Assembly: GCF_947254915.1 (NCBI RefSeq)
Contig: NZ_CAMYEZ010000080.1
Location: 1-10,570 of the forward strand
DNA length: 10,570 nucleotides
Direction: 5' to 3'
Origin: an uncultured Porphyromonas sp.
Lineage (GTDB): Bacteria > Bacteroidota > Bacteroidia > Bacteroidales > Porphyromonadaceae
In this document: positions 1-6,334 of the stretch, piece by piece
How positions within the stretch are numbered: position 1 is the first letter of the stretch
Layout: every line of letters begins with the position of its first letter
Position numbers and translations under genes: made by a program
The notes under the pieces: generated by a model
What the model was told of the DNA's origin: nothing
The model's input: the letters and a program-made list of their open reading frames with translations, nothing else
The model's database searches: none

Positions 1-55
1 ACCAAGGACCCCCTGATTAACAGTCAGATGCTCTAACCAACTGAGCTAAGGAAGC
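1..55 (-). tRNA. tRNA-Asn (anticodon GTT), 3' part cut off by the window edge
   Basis: Read on the minus strand, this is the 5' portion of a tRNA: a 7-base acceptor strand starting near 55, then the U8-A9 pair, a D-arm with GCTC and GAGC halves, and an anticodon stem TCTGA/TCAGG closing a 7-base loop CTGTTAA. The anticodon GTT lies at plus-strand positions 19-21 and specifies asparagine. The variable loop and the start of the T-arm follow. The T-loop, the 3' acceptor strand and any encoded CCA lie before base 1. The cloverleaf halves present are well formed, and a matching promoter lies just upstream. The identity rests on the anticodon and is secure; the exact 5' end could be off by a base. 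Confidence 0.93.
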
Positions 56-71
56 GTTTCAAATGTGAGTG

Positions 72-103
72 CAAAGGTAATACTTTTCTCCAATACCTGC
101 AAA
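72..103 (-). promoter_or_regulatory. Bacteroidota-type promoter of the tRNA-Asn gene
   Basis: On the minus strand a -33 box TTTG (plus-strand CAAA at 100-103) is followed after exactly 20 bases by a perfect -7 box TACCTTTG (plus-strand CAAAGGTA at 72-79). This matches the TTTG-N19-21-TAnnTTTG consensus of the Bacteroidota primary sigma factor. Transcription should start about 10 bases upstream of the mature tRNA 5' end, which fits a short tRNA leader. It is the best promoter in the window and identifies the phylum. Confidence 0.85.
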
Positions 104-230
104 TAGTCGCCACCCCAACTTTTGCAAACTTCACAGAAAACCAAATCAACGACCTGACGTATACCCACTTACAAACAAGAACCTATCGTTTTTTTAGGCT
201 AAGGCAATGACCCAGCGAAGTGACCCTTAG

Positions 231-409
231 GGGAAAATCTAGAATAGCTCCGTAGAAAACGGAAATCCTCCACGGAGGACCAAAATAAAAGTTCGGAAGA
301 ATGAAATGGAACTTCGGAGGAAAGGGATTGAAGTTCGGAAGAATTTTTCCGATCCTCGCTGGGGAATAAAAAAATCCCCACGAAGAATTTGCATAGTTCT
401 TCGTGGGGA
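231..409 (+). repeat. Intergenic repeat element, copy 1 (21-bp units plus terminal hairpin)
   Basis: This purine-rich stretch between the tRNA and folA aligns with 9018-9193 at a constant offset of 8787 from 231 to about 374, with no gap. Its parts in order are: a conserved 18-base block at 243-260; the pair CTCCGT (248-253) and ACGGAG (272-277), separated by 18 bases; three direct units with TTCGGA at 292, 313 and 334, exactly 21 bp apart; a T5 run at 344-348; an A7 run at 368-374; and a 13-bp hairpin, stem 375-387 with 397-409. A weaker unit (CACGGAGGA) sits one period earlier, at 271. No open frame here looks like a gene. It could be a small non-autonomous mobile element or a regulatory repeat; I see no clear target-site duplication. 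Confidence 0.85.
368..409 (-). terminator. Hairpin with T-tract on the minus strand, at the end of repeat copy 1
   Basis: TCCCCACGAAGAA (375-387) pairs perfectly with its complement at 397-409 around a 9-base loop. On the minus strand the stem is followed at once by seven T (plus-strand A7 at 368-374), the form of an intrinsic terminator. No minus-strand gene lies upstream of it, so as a terminator it would stop only antisense transcription from folA, shielding the tRNA. On the plus strand no T-run follows, so it should not stop transcription into folA. It may instead be just the structural end of the repeat. Confidence 0.5.
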
Positions 410-508
410 GTTGAGAAAGGCTACGATTGCCTTCGCTTTTCAAGGCTGGTCTACAAACGATATACGGCATTTTTTCGTACCTTAGCCCCCAAATCAGTTC
501 GTCTGAAG

Positions 509-1030
509 ATGGAAATATGGATTATAGTGGCGACAGCCCGAGACAGAGCTATAGGACGTGACGGTACGATGCCGTGGCATCTGAGCGATGATTTGCGCCG
601 ATTTAAGGCAACAACGACGGGATATGCGGTCATTATGGGGCGACACACGTGGGACTCCATAGGCGCTCGACCTCTGCCCAATCGCTGTAACATAGTAGTC
701 TCTCGCACGCTACCCGAAGGCGACGCCGAGACGCACTATGTCGCCTCCACTCTAGAGCAGGCCTTGCAGCACTGTCAGCAGGCGGGCTACGATCGAGTCT
801 ACATAATGGGTGGCGGTATGCTCTACAAGAGTGGTCTACCCTACGCTACGCACCTTAATCTGACAATGGTTGACACGATTGTACCTGATGCCGACACGCA
901 TTTCCCAGAGATTGACCTGGCGAAGTGGTCCATGCTCAAGGAGGCTCACTACCCAGCCGACGAGCGCAACGACTATCCTGTGTCACAGACGCTATACAAA
1001 CGAATCGAAACGGCTAAACGCTATGAATAA
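509..1030 (+). CDS. folA: Dihydrofolate reductase
   Basis: This 173-residue cytoplasmic enzyme reduces dihydrofolate to tetrahydrofolate with NADPH and feeds one-carbon units to thymidylate, purine and methionine synthesis. It shows the family pattern from the first residues: an IIVATARDRAIG strand and loop (5-16), MPWHL (21-25) with the catalytic acid at Asp28 (equivalent to Asp27 of E. coli), FK (32-33), the VIMGRHTWDSIG cofactor segment, PLPNR, and a later YIMGGGMLY glycine turn. Length is normal for bacterial DHFR. The ATG at 509 was chosen because family homology starts there; an in-frame TTG at 389 lies inside the repeat hairpin and would add 40 unrelated residues. The gene overlaps hisS by 8 bases. 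Only a weak promoter-like box (TACCTTAG, 478-485) is visible upstream. Confidence 0.95.
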   Translation: MEIWIIVATARDRAIGRDGTMPWHLSDDLRRFKATTTGYAVIMGRHTWDSIGARPLPNRCNIVVSRTLPEGDAETHYVASTLEQALQHCQQAGYDRVYIMGGGMLYKSGLPYATHLNLTMVDTIVPDADTHFPEIDLAKWSMLKEAHYPADERNDYPVSQTLYKRIETAKRYE

Positions 1031-2402
1031 ACCTTCGATACCTAAGGGGACACGAGACTTTGGCGCTGAGGAGATGCGCCGGCGCAATTATATATTTGAG
1101 ACGATACGCTCCGTCTTCGCGCTCTATGGGTTTGAGCAGATTGAGACGCCCGCTATGGAGCAACTCACCACGCTCACAGGTAAGTACGGTGTAGAGGGAG
1201 ATCGGCTACTCTTTAAGATACTAAACTCGGGAGACTATAAGGCGGGCATTGATGCGGAGACCTTTACGGAGGAGTCTCCAGCAGCGTTGGCAGCGCGCCT
1301 CTGTGAGCGAGGTCTGCGCTACGATCTGACCGTGCCCTTCGCTCGTTATGTGGTGATGCACCGTAACGAACTCACTTTCCCATTCAAGCGCTACCAGATG
1401 CAACCCGTATGGCGTGCCGACAGACCGCAGAAGGGGCGCTATCGTGAGTTTTACCAGTGCGATGCCGACGTCATCGGTACCGACTCACTAATGCCTGAGG
1501 TGGACTTTGTCTATATGATTGACGAAGTCTTCCGTCGGCTCAAACTCCGCACGACGCTCCTACTCAACAACCGCAAGATACTAGCGGGCATCGCTGAGGT
1601 GATCAAGGCTCCAGACCGCTTGGCTCAGTTGACCATCTGCATGGACAAGCTGGACAAGACATCCGTAGAGGCGGTCTTGGCGGATCTCGTCGAGAGTGGC
1701 TTTGCCCCAGAATCGCTAGAGCCCGTTCGCAAGGTACTGACGCTGGAGGGAAGCAATCGCGACAAGGTGGCTGTGCTCAAGCAACTACTCGCTGACTCCG
1801 AGATAGGGCTCAAGGGACTGGAGGAACTTGAGTACGTCCTCAACCATGTTGACACGAGCGACCTGATGACCGAACTAACCTTCTCGCCTTCGCTGGCTCG
1901 TGGACTAGACTACTACACAGGCGCCATCCTGGAGGTCAAGTCGCTTGATGCACCGATGGGCTCGATCTCAGGAGGTGGCCGCTACGACAACTTGACTGGC
2001 ATCTTCGGACTAGAGGGTGTCTCAGGCGTCGGCATCTCCTTTGGTGCCGAGCGCATCTACGACATTATGCTGTCGCTGGGTATGTTTGACACAGCTATGG
2101 AGCCTGAAGAGCGGATTATGATCGTAAACTTTGGCGAGGAGGAACTCCAGAAACTACTACCCATTGCGCATCAGCTACGCCGTGCAGGGCTCGCCACGGA
2201 GGTCTATCCTTCAGCGGACAAAATGAAGAAACAGCTCTCCTATGCCAATAGCCGAGGCTGTCGCCACGTCATCATCGCAGGTAGCCAAGAGCTTAACGAG
2301 GGCAAGGTCTCTATCAAGGACATGACCCTCGGCACACAGCAAGAGTGCCCGCTCAATGAGATCGTGTCTCGCCTAAAGGAGTCACTCACCGTCAATCATT
2401 AG
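1023..2402 (+). CDS. hisS: Histidyl-tRNA synthetase
   Basis: This 459-residue class II aminoacyl-tRNA synthetase charges tRNA-His with histidine, using ATP, in the cytoplasm. Features in order: the N-terminal PKGTRDF signature (7-13); DLTVPFARYV (101-110); class II motif 2 around FKRYQMQPVWRADRPQKGRY (121-140) and REFYQCDAD; the HisRS-specific LARGLDYYTG (291-300), which helps bind histidine; GGGRYD (317-322); motif 3, GVGISFGAERI (335-345); and an alpha/beta anticodon-binding domain from about 364 to the end. Length is typical. The ATG at 1023 lies inside the last codons of folA (ATGAATAA shared, 8 bases), so translation is probably coupled and the two genes form one transcript. All signature motifs are intact. 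Confidence 0.97.
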   Translation: MNKPSIPKGTRDFGAEEMRRRNYIFETIRSVFALYGFEQIETPAMEQLTTLTGKYGVEGDRLLFKILNSGDYKAGIDAETFTEESPAALAARLCERGLRYDLTVPFARYVVMHRNELTFPFKRYQMQPVWRADRPQKGRYREFYQCDADVIGTDSLMPEVDFVYMIDEVFRRLKLRTTLLLNNRKILAGIAEVIKAPDRLAQLTICMDKLDKTSVEAVLADLVESGFAPESLEPVRKVLTLEGSNRDKVAVLKQLLADSEIGLKGLEELEYVLNHVDTSDLMTELTFSPSLARGLDYYTGAILEVKSLDAPMGSISGGGRYDNLTGIFGLEGVSGVGISFGAERIYDIMLSLGMFDTAMEPEERIMIVNFGEEELQKLLPIAHQLRRAGLATEVYPSADKMKKQLSYANSRGCRHVIIAGSQELNEGKVSIKDMTLGTQQECPLNEIVSRLKESLTVNH

Positions 2403-2426
2403 AAGGCTCATCTCGTGGAGAATTGC

Positions 2427-2434
2427 TACCTTTG
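2427..2434 (+). promoter_or_regulatory. Promoter -7 box for the FKBP gene group
   Basis: TACCTTTG is a perfect match to the Bacteroidota TAnnTTTG box and is the same octamer as in the tRNA-Asn promoter. It lies 25 bases after the hisS stop, so the predicted start of transcription near 2440 gives a leader of about 40 bases to the ATG at 2480. No TTTG is seen at the expected -33 spacing. It supports separate transcription of the FKBP genes and argues against a TTG start at 2423, which would lie upstream of the transcript. Confidence 0.6.
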
Positions 2435-2479
2435 CAGGAGTATTTTTCATCTAAAGATCAAAGACTGAACATTCCCCCT

Positions 2480-3070
2480 ATGCCACAAGACGAAGTAAGC
2501 TATGCGCTAGGACTAAGCATCGGACAGAACTTCAAAGCGTCCGGAATCAAGGCTATTACCTCCGAAGACTTCATCGCAGGTCTCCAAGACGCTCTCGCTG
2601 AGCGTGAGCCTCAGCTGACCAACGAGCGAGCTCGTGAGGTGATCAACCAACTGTTCACGCGCCTACAGCAAGAAGAGGCAGAGCTCAACGCAGCTGCTGG
2701 CAAGGAGTACCAAGAGATCATGCGCCACAAGAGTGGTGTCGTGACGCTCCCCAGTGGACTACAATACGAGATCATCAAGGAGGGCAAGGGCGCTAAGCCT
2801 AAAGCTACCGACAAGGTACGTGTACACTACCACGGCACGCTCATCAATGGGGTTGTCTTCGACAGTTCCGTAGAGCGTGGCGAGCCCGCCGAGTTTCCCC
2901 TCAATGCGGTCATCCCTGGCTGGACGGAGATCCTACAGCTGATGCCCGTGGGCAGTAAGTGGCGCGTCGTAATTCCCTCGAAACTAGCTTACGGGAGCCG
3001 TGGTGCTGGCGACGTGATTCGCCCCAATATGACGCTTATCTTTGAGATTGAGCTACTAGACATCGTATAG
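2480..3070 (+). CDS. FKBP-type peptidyl-prolyl isomerase, cytoplasmic form
   Basis: This 196-residue protein of the FKBP22/FklB type catalyses cis-trans isomerisation of peptide bonds before proline. An N-terminal helical dimerisation domain (about 3-80, starting VSYALGLSIGQNFK) leads into a C-terminal FKBP domain (about 88-196). The active-site residues are present: Tyr117 in VHYHG, Phe127-Asp128 in VFDSS, Val144-Ile145 and Trp148 in AVIPGW, and Tyr171 in LAYG. There is no signal peptide, so it should stay in the cytoplasm. ATG 2480 was chosen because homology to the family starts here and because a promoter box lies just upstream. It is the first of three tandem FKBP genes; the next ATG follows 15 bases after its stop. 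Confidence 0.9.
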   Translation: MPQDEVSYALGLSIGQNFKASGIKAITSEDFIAGLQDALAEREPQLTNERAREVINQLFTRLQQEEAELNAAAGKEYQEIMRHKSGVVTLPSGLQYEIIKEGKGAKPKATDKVRVHYHGTLINGVVFDSSVERGEPAEFPLNAVIPGWTEILQLMPVGSKWRVVIPSKLAYGSRGAGDVIRPNMTLIFEIELLDIV

Positions 3071-3085
3071 ACACACTAAAGACTT

Positions 3086-3811
3086 ATGACACATCGCATC
3101 CTAACCGCTGCGCTGACGCTACTTGTGAGCGTAGGTGCACTCACAGCGACTGAGCCTCCACGTCTCACCTCTGCCGCTGATACGGCAGCCTATGCACTTG
3201 GTGTAGCGAATGGTGTAGGCTTTGGGCAGAGCTTGACTCAAATGCCTGGAGACCCCATCAATAAAGAGTTGCTCCTAGCAGGCTTTACGGCAGCTTTTCT
3301 AGAGCAGCCCACAGTTATGACCAGTGAGGAGGCGCAAGCCTTTCTCTCTACCTACTTCCAGCAGCTGGAAGAGCGTATAGCGCAGGAGACAAAGGAGAAG
3401 AACGAGGCTTTCCTCAAGAGCAATGGCGAGCGCCCTGGAGTCAAGACGACCCAGAGCGGACTACAGTATGAGATCATCAAGGAGGGCAAAGGTCCCCGTC
3501 CTACGGTCGAGGACACGGTCCGTGTACACTACACGGGTACGCTCATTGATGGGACTAAGTTCGACAGCTCCGTAGATCGTGGCGAGCCCACTAAGTTTGG
3601 TCTCCTACAGGTGATCCCAGGCTGGACTGAGGGCCTATGCCTACTACCACAGGGCAGCAAGGCTAAGCTCTACATCCCAGCACGTCTAGCCTACGGCGAG
3701 CGTGGCGCGGGGAGACTGATTCCGCCCAATGCTACGCTCATCTTTGAGATTGAGCTACTAGAGGTCATCAAGGGCAAGCCTATCCCCTTGGCCACCCCAA
3801 CAGAGAAATAA
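3086..3811 (+). CDS. FKBP-type peptidyl-prolyl isomerase, periplasmic form
   Basis: This 241-residue prolyl isomerase has a Sec signal peptide: positive start (THR), hydrophobic core ILTAALTLLVSVG, and likely cleavage after the Ala at 19-21 or just beyond it. No lipobox cysteine is present, so it should be soluble in the periplasm. A dimerisation-type helical region (about 30-105, with AAYALGVANGVGFGQ) precedes the FKBP domain (about 120-228). Active-site residues are Tyr149, Phe159-Asp160, Val176-Ile177, Trp180, Tyr203 and Phe220. DNA in the FKBP domain is very close to the gene before it, including 23 identical bases (3740-3762 against 3038-3060), so the pair arose by tandem duplication or has been homogenised. 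A likely role is folding of exported proteins. Confidence 0.9.
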   Translation: MTHRILTAALTLLVSVGALTATEPPRLTSAADTAAYALGVANGVGFGQSLTQMPGDPINKELLLAGFTAAFLEQPTVMTSEEAQAFLSTYFQQLEERIAQETKEKNEAFLKSNGERPGVKTTQSGLQYEIIKEGKGPRPTVEDTVRVHYTGTLIDGTKFDSSVDRGEPTKFGLLQVIPGWTEGLCLLPQGSKAKLYIPARLAYGERGAGRLIPPNATLIFEIELLEVIKGKPIPLATPTEK

Positions 3812-3847
3812 CTATAACGCAAACAAACATCCTAAATACAACTTACA

Positions 3848-4705
3848 ATGAAGAAATCAATTCTCTCACTCCTTGCAGTGGTTGCAATGGTCTGCACCTT
3901 TGCTAGCTGTAACAAGACAGCTCAGAAGAGTGATACCAACGATGAGCTATCAGCTATGAGCGATAGCGTGGCTATGATTCAGGGCTATATGACTGGTCAG
4001 CAGCTCGGTCAGCAGTTTATGATGATGGCTATGCAGGGTATGCCTGTAGACACCGTTGAGTTCCTCAAGGGCTTCAAGAAGGGTATCGCCGACACCACCA
4101 AGTTTTCCTACTACGCTGGTCAGATCCAGGGTGCGCAGACCGCTATGAGCCTTATGAAGGACGGCATAGACACCAAGCTTTTTGCTGAGTATCTGGAGTA
4201 CGCTCTCAAGGGAGACACGACCAAGATGACAATGGGTCAAGAGGAGGCTTACACATTCCTACAGAACTACTACCAAAAGAAGCAGGAGATTGAGAATAAG
4301 GCGAAGTACGGCAAGAACATTGAGGAGGGCGAAAAGGCCATCAAGGAGTTTGCTAAGCAAGACGGCGTTATGACGACAAAGTCTGGTCTCGCTTATCGCT
4401 ACACGACGAAGGGTACAGGCAAGTCTCCTGTAGATGGCGACAAGGTCAAGGTCACTTACCGTGGTACGCTCATCAACGGCACTGAGTTTGACAAGAGCGA
4501 GGAGCCTGTAGAGTTCGGAGTAAACCAAGTTATCCCTGGCTGGACCGAGCTTCTCAAGCTCATGAAGGTGGGTGACCAGGTAACCGCTTACATTCCTTAC
4601 GACCTAGCTTACGGAGCTAATGGGAGCGGTTCTTCTATTGAGCCATTCTCTACGCTTATCTTTGACGTGACTCTACTAGAGGTGATTCCCGCAGAGAAGA
4701 AGTAA
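3848..4705 (+). CDS. FKBP-type peptidyl-prolyl isomerase, lipoprotein form
   Basis: This 285-residue protein starts with a lipoprotein signal peptide: KK, a hydrophobic core, then the lipobox FASC with the lipidated Cys21. The residues after Cys (NKTAQ) lack the acidic run typical of Bacteroidota surface-export signals, so a membrane-anchored form facing the periplasm is more likely; that is inference. A long helical region rich in Met and Gln (about 33-160) replaces the shorter N-terminal domain of the two neighbours. The FKBP domain (about 173-280) keeps Tyr204, Phe214-Asp215, Val228-Ile229, Trp232, Tyr255 and Phe272, so it should be active. It follows the second FKBP gene by 36 bases with no promoter box between them, and is followed by a long hairpin. 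Confidence 0.9.
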   Translation: MKKSILSLLAVVAMVCTFASCNKTAQKSDTNDELSAMSDSVAMIQGYMTGQQLGQQFMMMAMQGMPVDTVEFLKGFKKGIADTTKFSYYAGQIQGAQTAMSLMKDGIDTKLFAEYLEYALKGDTTKMTMGQEEAYTFLQNYYQKKQEIENKAKYGKNIEEGEKAIKEFAKQDGVMTTKSGLAYRYTTKGTGKSPVDGDKVKVTYRGTLINGTEFDKSEEPVEFGVNQVIPGWTELLKLMKVGDQVTAYIPYDLAYGANGSGSSIEPFSTLIFDVTLLEVIPAEKK

Positions 4706-4766
4706 CCAGCGCAACGCTCCGTCGCCACGCATGACTACTCAAACAAACTCATGCGTCTGACGAATC

Positions 4767-4826
4767 TAGACCTACACAGTATCTAGCGTTGGCACACGTC
4801 GTGCTACTAGATTCTGTGTAGGTCTA
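4767..4826 (+). terminator. Long hairpin after the FKBP genes, probable terminator
   Basis: TAGACCTACACAGTATCTAG (4767-4786) pairs with 4807-4826 over 20 positions with a single T-T mismatch. Inside the loop a smaller stem GCAC/GTGC (4792-4795 with 4801-4804) can form. It starts 61 bases after the last FKBP stop, where the transcript should end. No true T-run follows on either strand, so either termination depends on the stem alone or on a factor, or the hairpin protects the 3' end of the mRNA. Confidence 0.55.
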
Positions 4827-4827
4827 T

Positions 4828-5120
4828 TCATAAGAAAAGGAAGTCTCTCTTCATAGACTCACTTTGGGAAGGCACTTTTGGGTCCAATATTCGTTATCAC
4901 CTTGCCAATACCTAGTTAATAGACAGCGCAAAGGTAGTAAGAGAGCCCACAGAGCGTGAAGTGTGGTGCGCTCAGCAGCGGGCTGTAATCCGCAAGCGTC
5001 TCAACAGCCCTTAGAGAAGAGCCACACAACAAATGTATCAAACCTATAGGTCGCATAACCCATAGGCTAAGCACAACAGCTCCCCTTCCAGGAATAAATG
5101 TAAATACTGAGCTAAGGCTT
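4828..5120 (+). other. Non-coding gap upstream of bioF with several small hairpins
   Basis: I find no convincing gene here on either strand. Three short inverted repeats follow one another: GAGCG/CGCTC (4952-4956 with 4969-4973), GGGCTGT/ACAGCCC (4980-4986 with 5004-5010), and CCTATAGG/CCCATAGG (5043-5050 with 5059-5066, one mismatch). The gap may contain the promoter and leader of the biotin genes, but no clear plus-strand TAnnTTTG box and no known riboswitch or BirA-type operator was recognised. The best near-misses are TCACTTTG at 4859-4866 and CACTTTTG at 4872-4879. A minus-strand promoter box lies at 4929-4936. Confidence 0.5.
4929..4936 (-). promoter_or_regulatory. Minus-strand -7 promoter box with no known gene
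   Basis: Plus-strand CAAAGGTA is TACCTTTG on the minus strand, the same octamer as in the tRNA-Asn and FKBP promoters. No TTTG is found at the usual -33 spacing. A transcript would start near 4922 and run left into the 4767-4826 hairpin, giving an RNA of about 150 bases with no clear reading frame. It may be a small RNA, or a chance match. Confidence 0.35.
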
Positions 5121-6329
5121 ATGTCTCACTTCGAGTCACATATAGAGCAGATCCTCGCCACACTACGTGACGAGCAGGCGCTCCGCACACTCACCCCTAT
5201 TGAACTTCTAGAGGATGGCCACTATGCAGCACTCAACGATGCGCACCCTCAGCCTCTCATCAACCTCAATAGCAACGACTACCTAGCTCTCCACGACGCT
5301 AGCTGTCACTTTGCCGATGAAACTGACCTGACTAATAGCTTACGGACGCTCTCTGCGGGAGATCTAGGCTCTACCTCTTCACGCTTGCTCTCGGGAGATC
5401 GGACAGTGATGCACCAGCTGGAGGGGCTCATCGCTAAGTCCTTACAGCACGAGATGGCCTTGCTCTTCAACAGTGGCTACCACGCCAACGTGGGCATCCT
5501 GCCAGCGCTCAAGCTCCCAGGCATGGTGGTGATAGCAGACAAACTGATCCACGCCAGTATGATCGACGGGATACGGCTCTCGGGCTTGCCCTTCGAGCGC
5601 TTTCGTCACAACGACGTAGCGCAGCTCCAGCGTCTCATTGAAAAGCATCACAGCGCCGAGAGTTGCCAGCATATCATCGTTATGGCGGAGAGCATCTACA
5701 GTATGGACGGGGATCTGGCTCCGCTACAAGAGTTCGTAGCACTCAAGCAGCAATACCCCAAGGTGGCTCTCTATATAGACGAAGCGCACGCCATCGGCGT
5801 CCGAGGAGCGCATGGCTATGGGCTGTGCGAAGAGCTAGGCTTACTCTCCGATATTGACCTGCTGGTCGGTACCTTCGGCAAGGCACTCGGATCTATGGGA
5901 GCTTATGTCGCCTGCTCCGAGGCGGTACGCACACTACTCATCACCCGCTCACGGAGCCTCATCTACTCGACCATGCTACCCCCGCTCATCATCCAGTGGG
6001 TACTAGCTGTCTGGCAAGCGCTCCCCACATTCACCCAGCGCAGAGCGCACCTAGCAAAGCTACAGCAACTGCTCACCGATGAGCTAGCCCCGCTACCAAC
6101 TCAACTACTCCCCACCCCTCACAGCCACATCATACCGCTCCTCTGCGGGAGTCGTGAGCGAGCGAGAGCCATCGCACAGGCGCTCCACGAGGAGGGTTAC
6201 TTCATCCGCCCTATTATGTCTCCGACCGTACCAGTCGGCTCAGAGCGTCTGAGGATCTCACTGACCGCTGGACTCACCACCGCTGAGGTCAGGCAGCTTT
6301 GCAAAATCATCCTAACGCATCTTGCCTAG
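5121..6329 (+). CDS. bioF: 8-amino-7-oxononanoate synthase (KAPA synthase)
   Basis: This 402-residue PLP enzyme of the alpha-oxoamine synthase family joins pimeloyl-ACP (or pimeloyl-CoA) to L-alanine, releasing CO2, the first step of biotin ring assembly; it is cytoplasmic. Visible features: LNSNDYLAL (49-57); GSTSSRLLSG (83-92), the glycine and serine loop; FNSGYHANVG (116-125); His145 in KLIHAS, which should stack on PLP; the ESIYSMDGD segment (190-198); DEAHAIG (220-226) with Asp220 for the pyridine nitrogen; and the Schiff-base Lys254 in TFGKALGS. The C-terminal domain ends normally. Other family members (KBL, ALAS) are possible on sequence alone, but bioG and bioC follow directly, which settles the role. 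Confidence 0.93.
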   Translation: MSHFESHIEQILATLRDEQALRTLTPIELLEDGHYAALNDAHPQPLINLNSNDYLALHDASCHFADETDLTNSLRTLSAGDLGSTSSRLLSGDRTVMHQLEGLIAKSLQHEMALLFNSGYHANVGILPALKLPGMVVIADKLIHASMIDGIRLSGLPFERFRHNDVAQLQRLIEKHHSAESCQHIIVMAESIYSMDGDLAPLQEFVALKQQYPKVALYIDEAHAIGVRGAHGYGLCEELGLLSDIDLLVGTFGKALGSMGAYVACSEAVRTLLITRSRSLIYSTMLPPLIIQWVLAVWQALPTFTQRRAHLAKLQQLLTDELAPLPTQLLPTPHSHIIPLLCGSRERARAIAQALHEEGYFIRPIMSPTVPVGSERLRISLTAGLTTAEVRQLCKIILTHLA

Positions 6330-6334
6330 CCACT

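Noticed and set aside
182..198. CCTA/TAGG inverted repeat with a T-run at 182-198.
   Set aside because: The stem is only 4 bp and the T-run is in the loop, so it is not a credible terminator.
231..409. The 21-bp repeats as a CRISPR array.
   Set aside because: Units are short, follow one another with no unique spacers of regular length, and no cas genes are present.
183..470. A 95-codon open frame on the minus strand across repeat copy 1.
   Set aside because: It runs through the 21-bp units and the hairpin, its product is a low-complexity string (repeats of LPNF-like segments) and copy 2 does not preserve it as a gene.
478..485. TACCTTAG as a promoter box for folA-hisS.
   Set aside because: It has one mismatch to TAnnTTTG, leaves only about 15-20 bases of leader, and has no TTTG at -33. 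It could still be the real promoter, but support is too weak.
389..508. A longer folA reading from a TTG at 389.
   Set aside because: The TTG lies in the repeat hairpin loop, and the extra 40 residues do not resemble DHFR, while the ATG at 509 starts the family homology.
3037..3044. TATCTTTG inside the end of the first FKBP gene as a promoter for the second.
   Set aside because: The bases encode the conserved LIFEI segment, and the same octamer occurs at 4657-4664 at the end of the third FKBP gene, where no gene follows closely. Coding constraint explains it.
5663..5857. A 64-codon plus-strand frame inside bioF.
   Set aside because: It is an alternate frame of a well-conserved enzyme, rich in Arg and Ser as expected from frame-shifted coding sequence.
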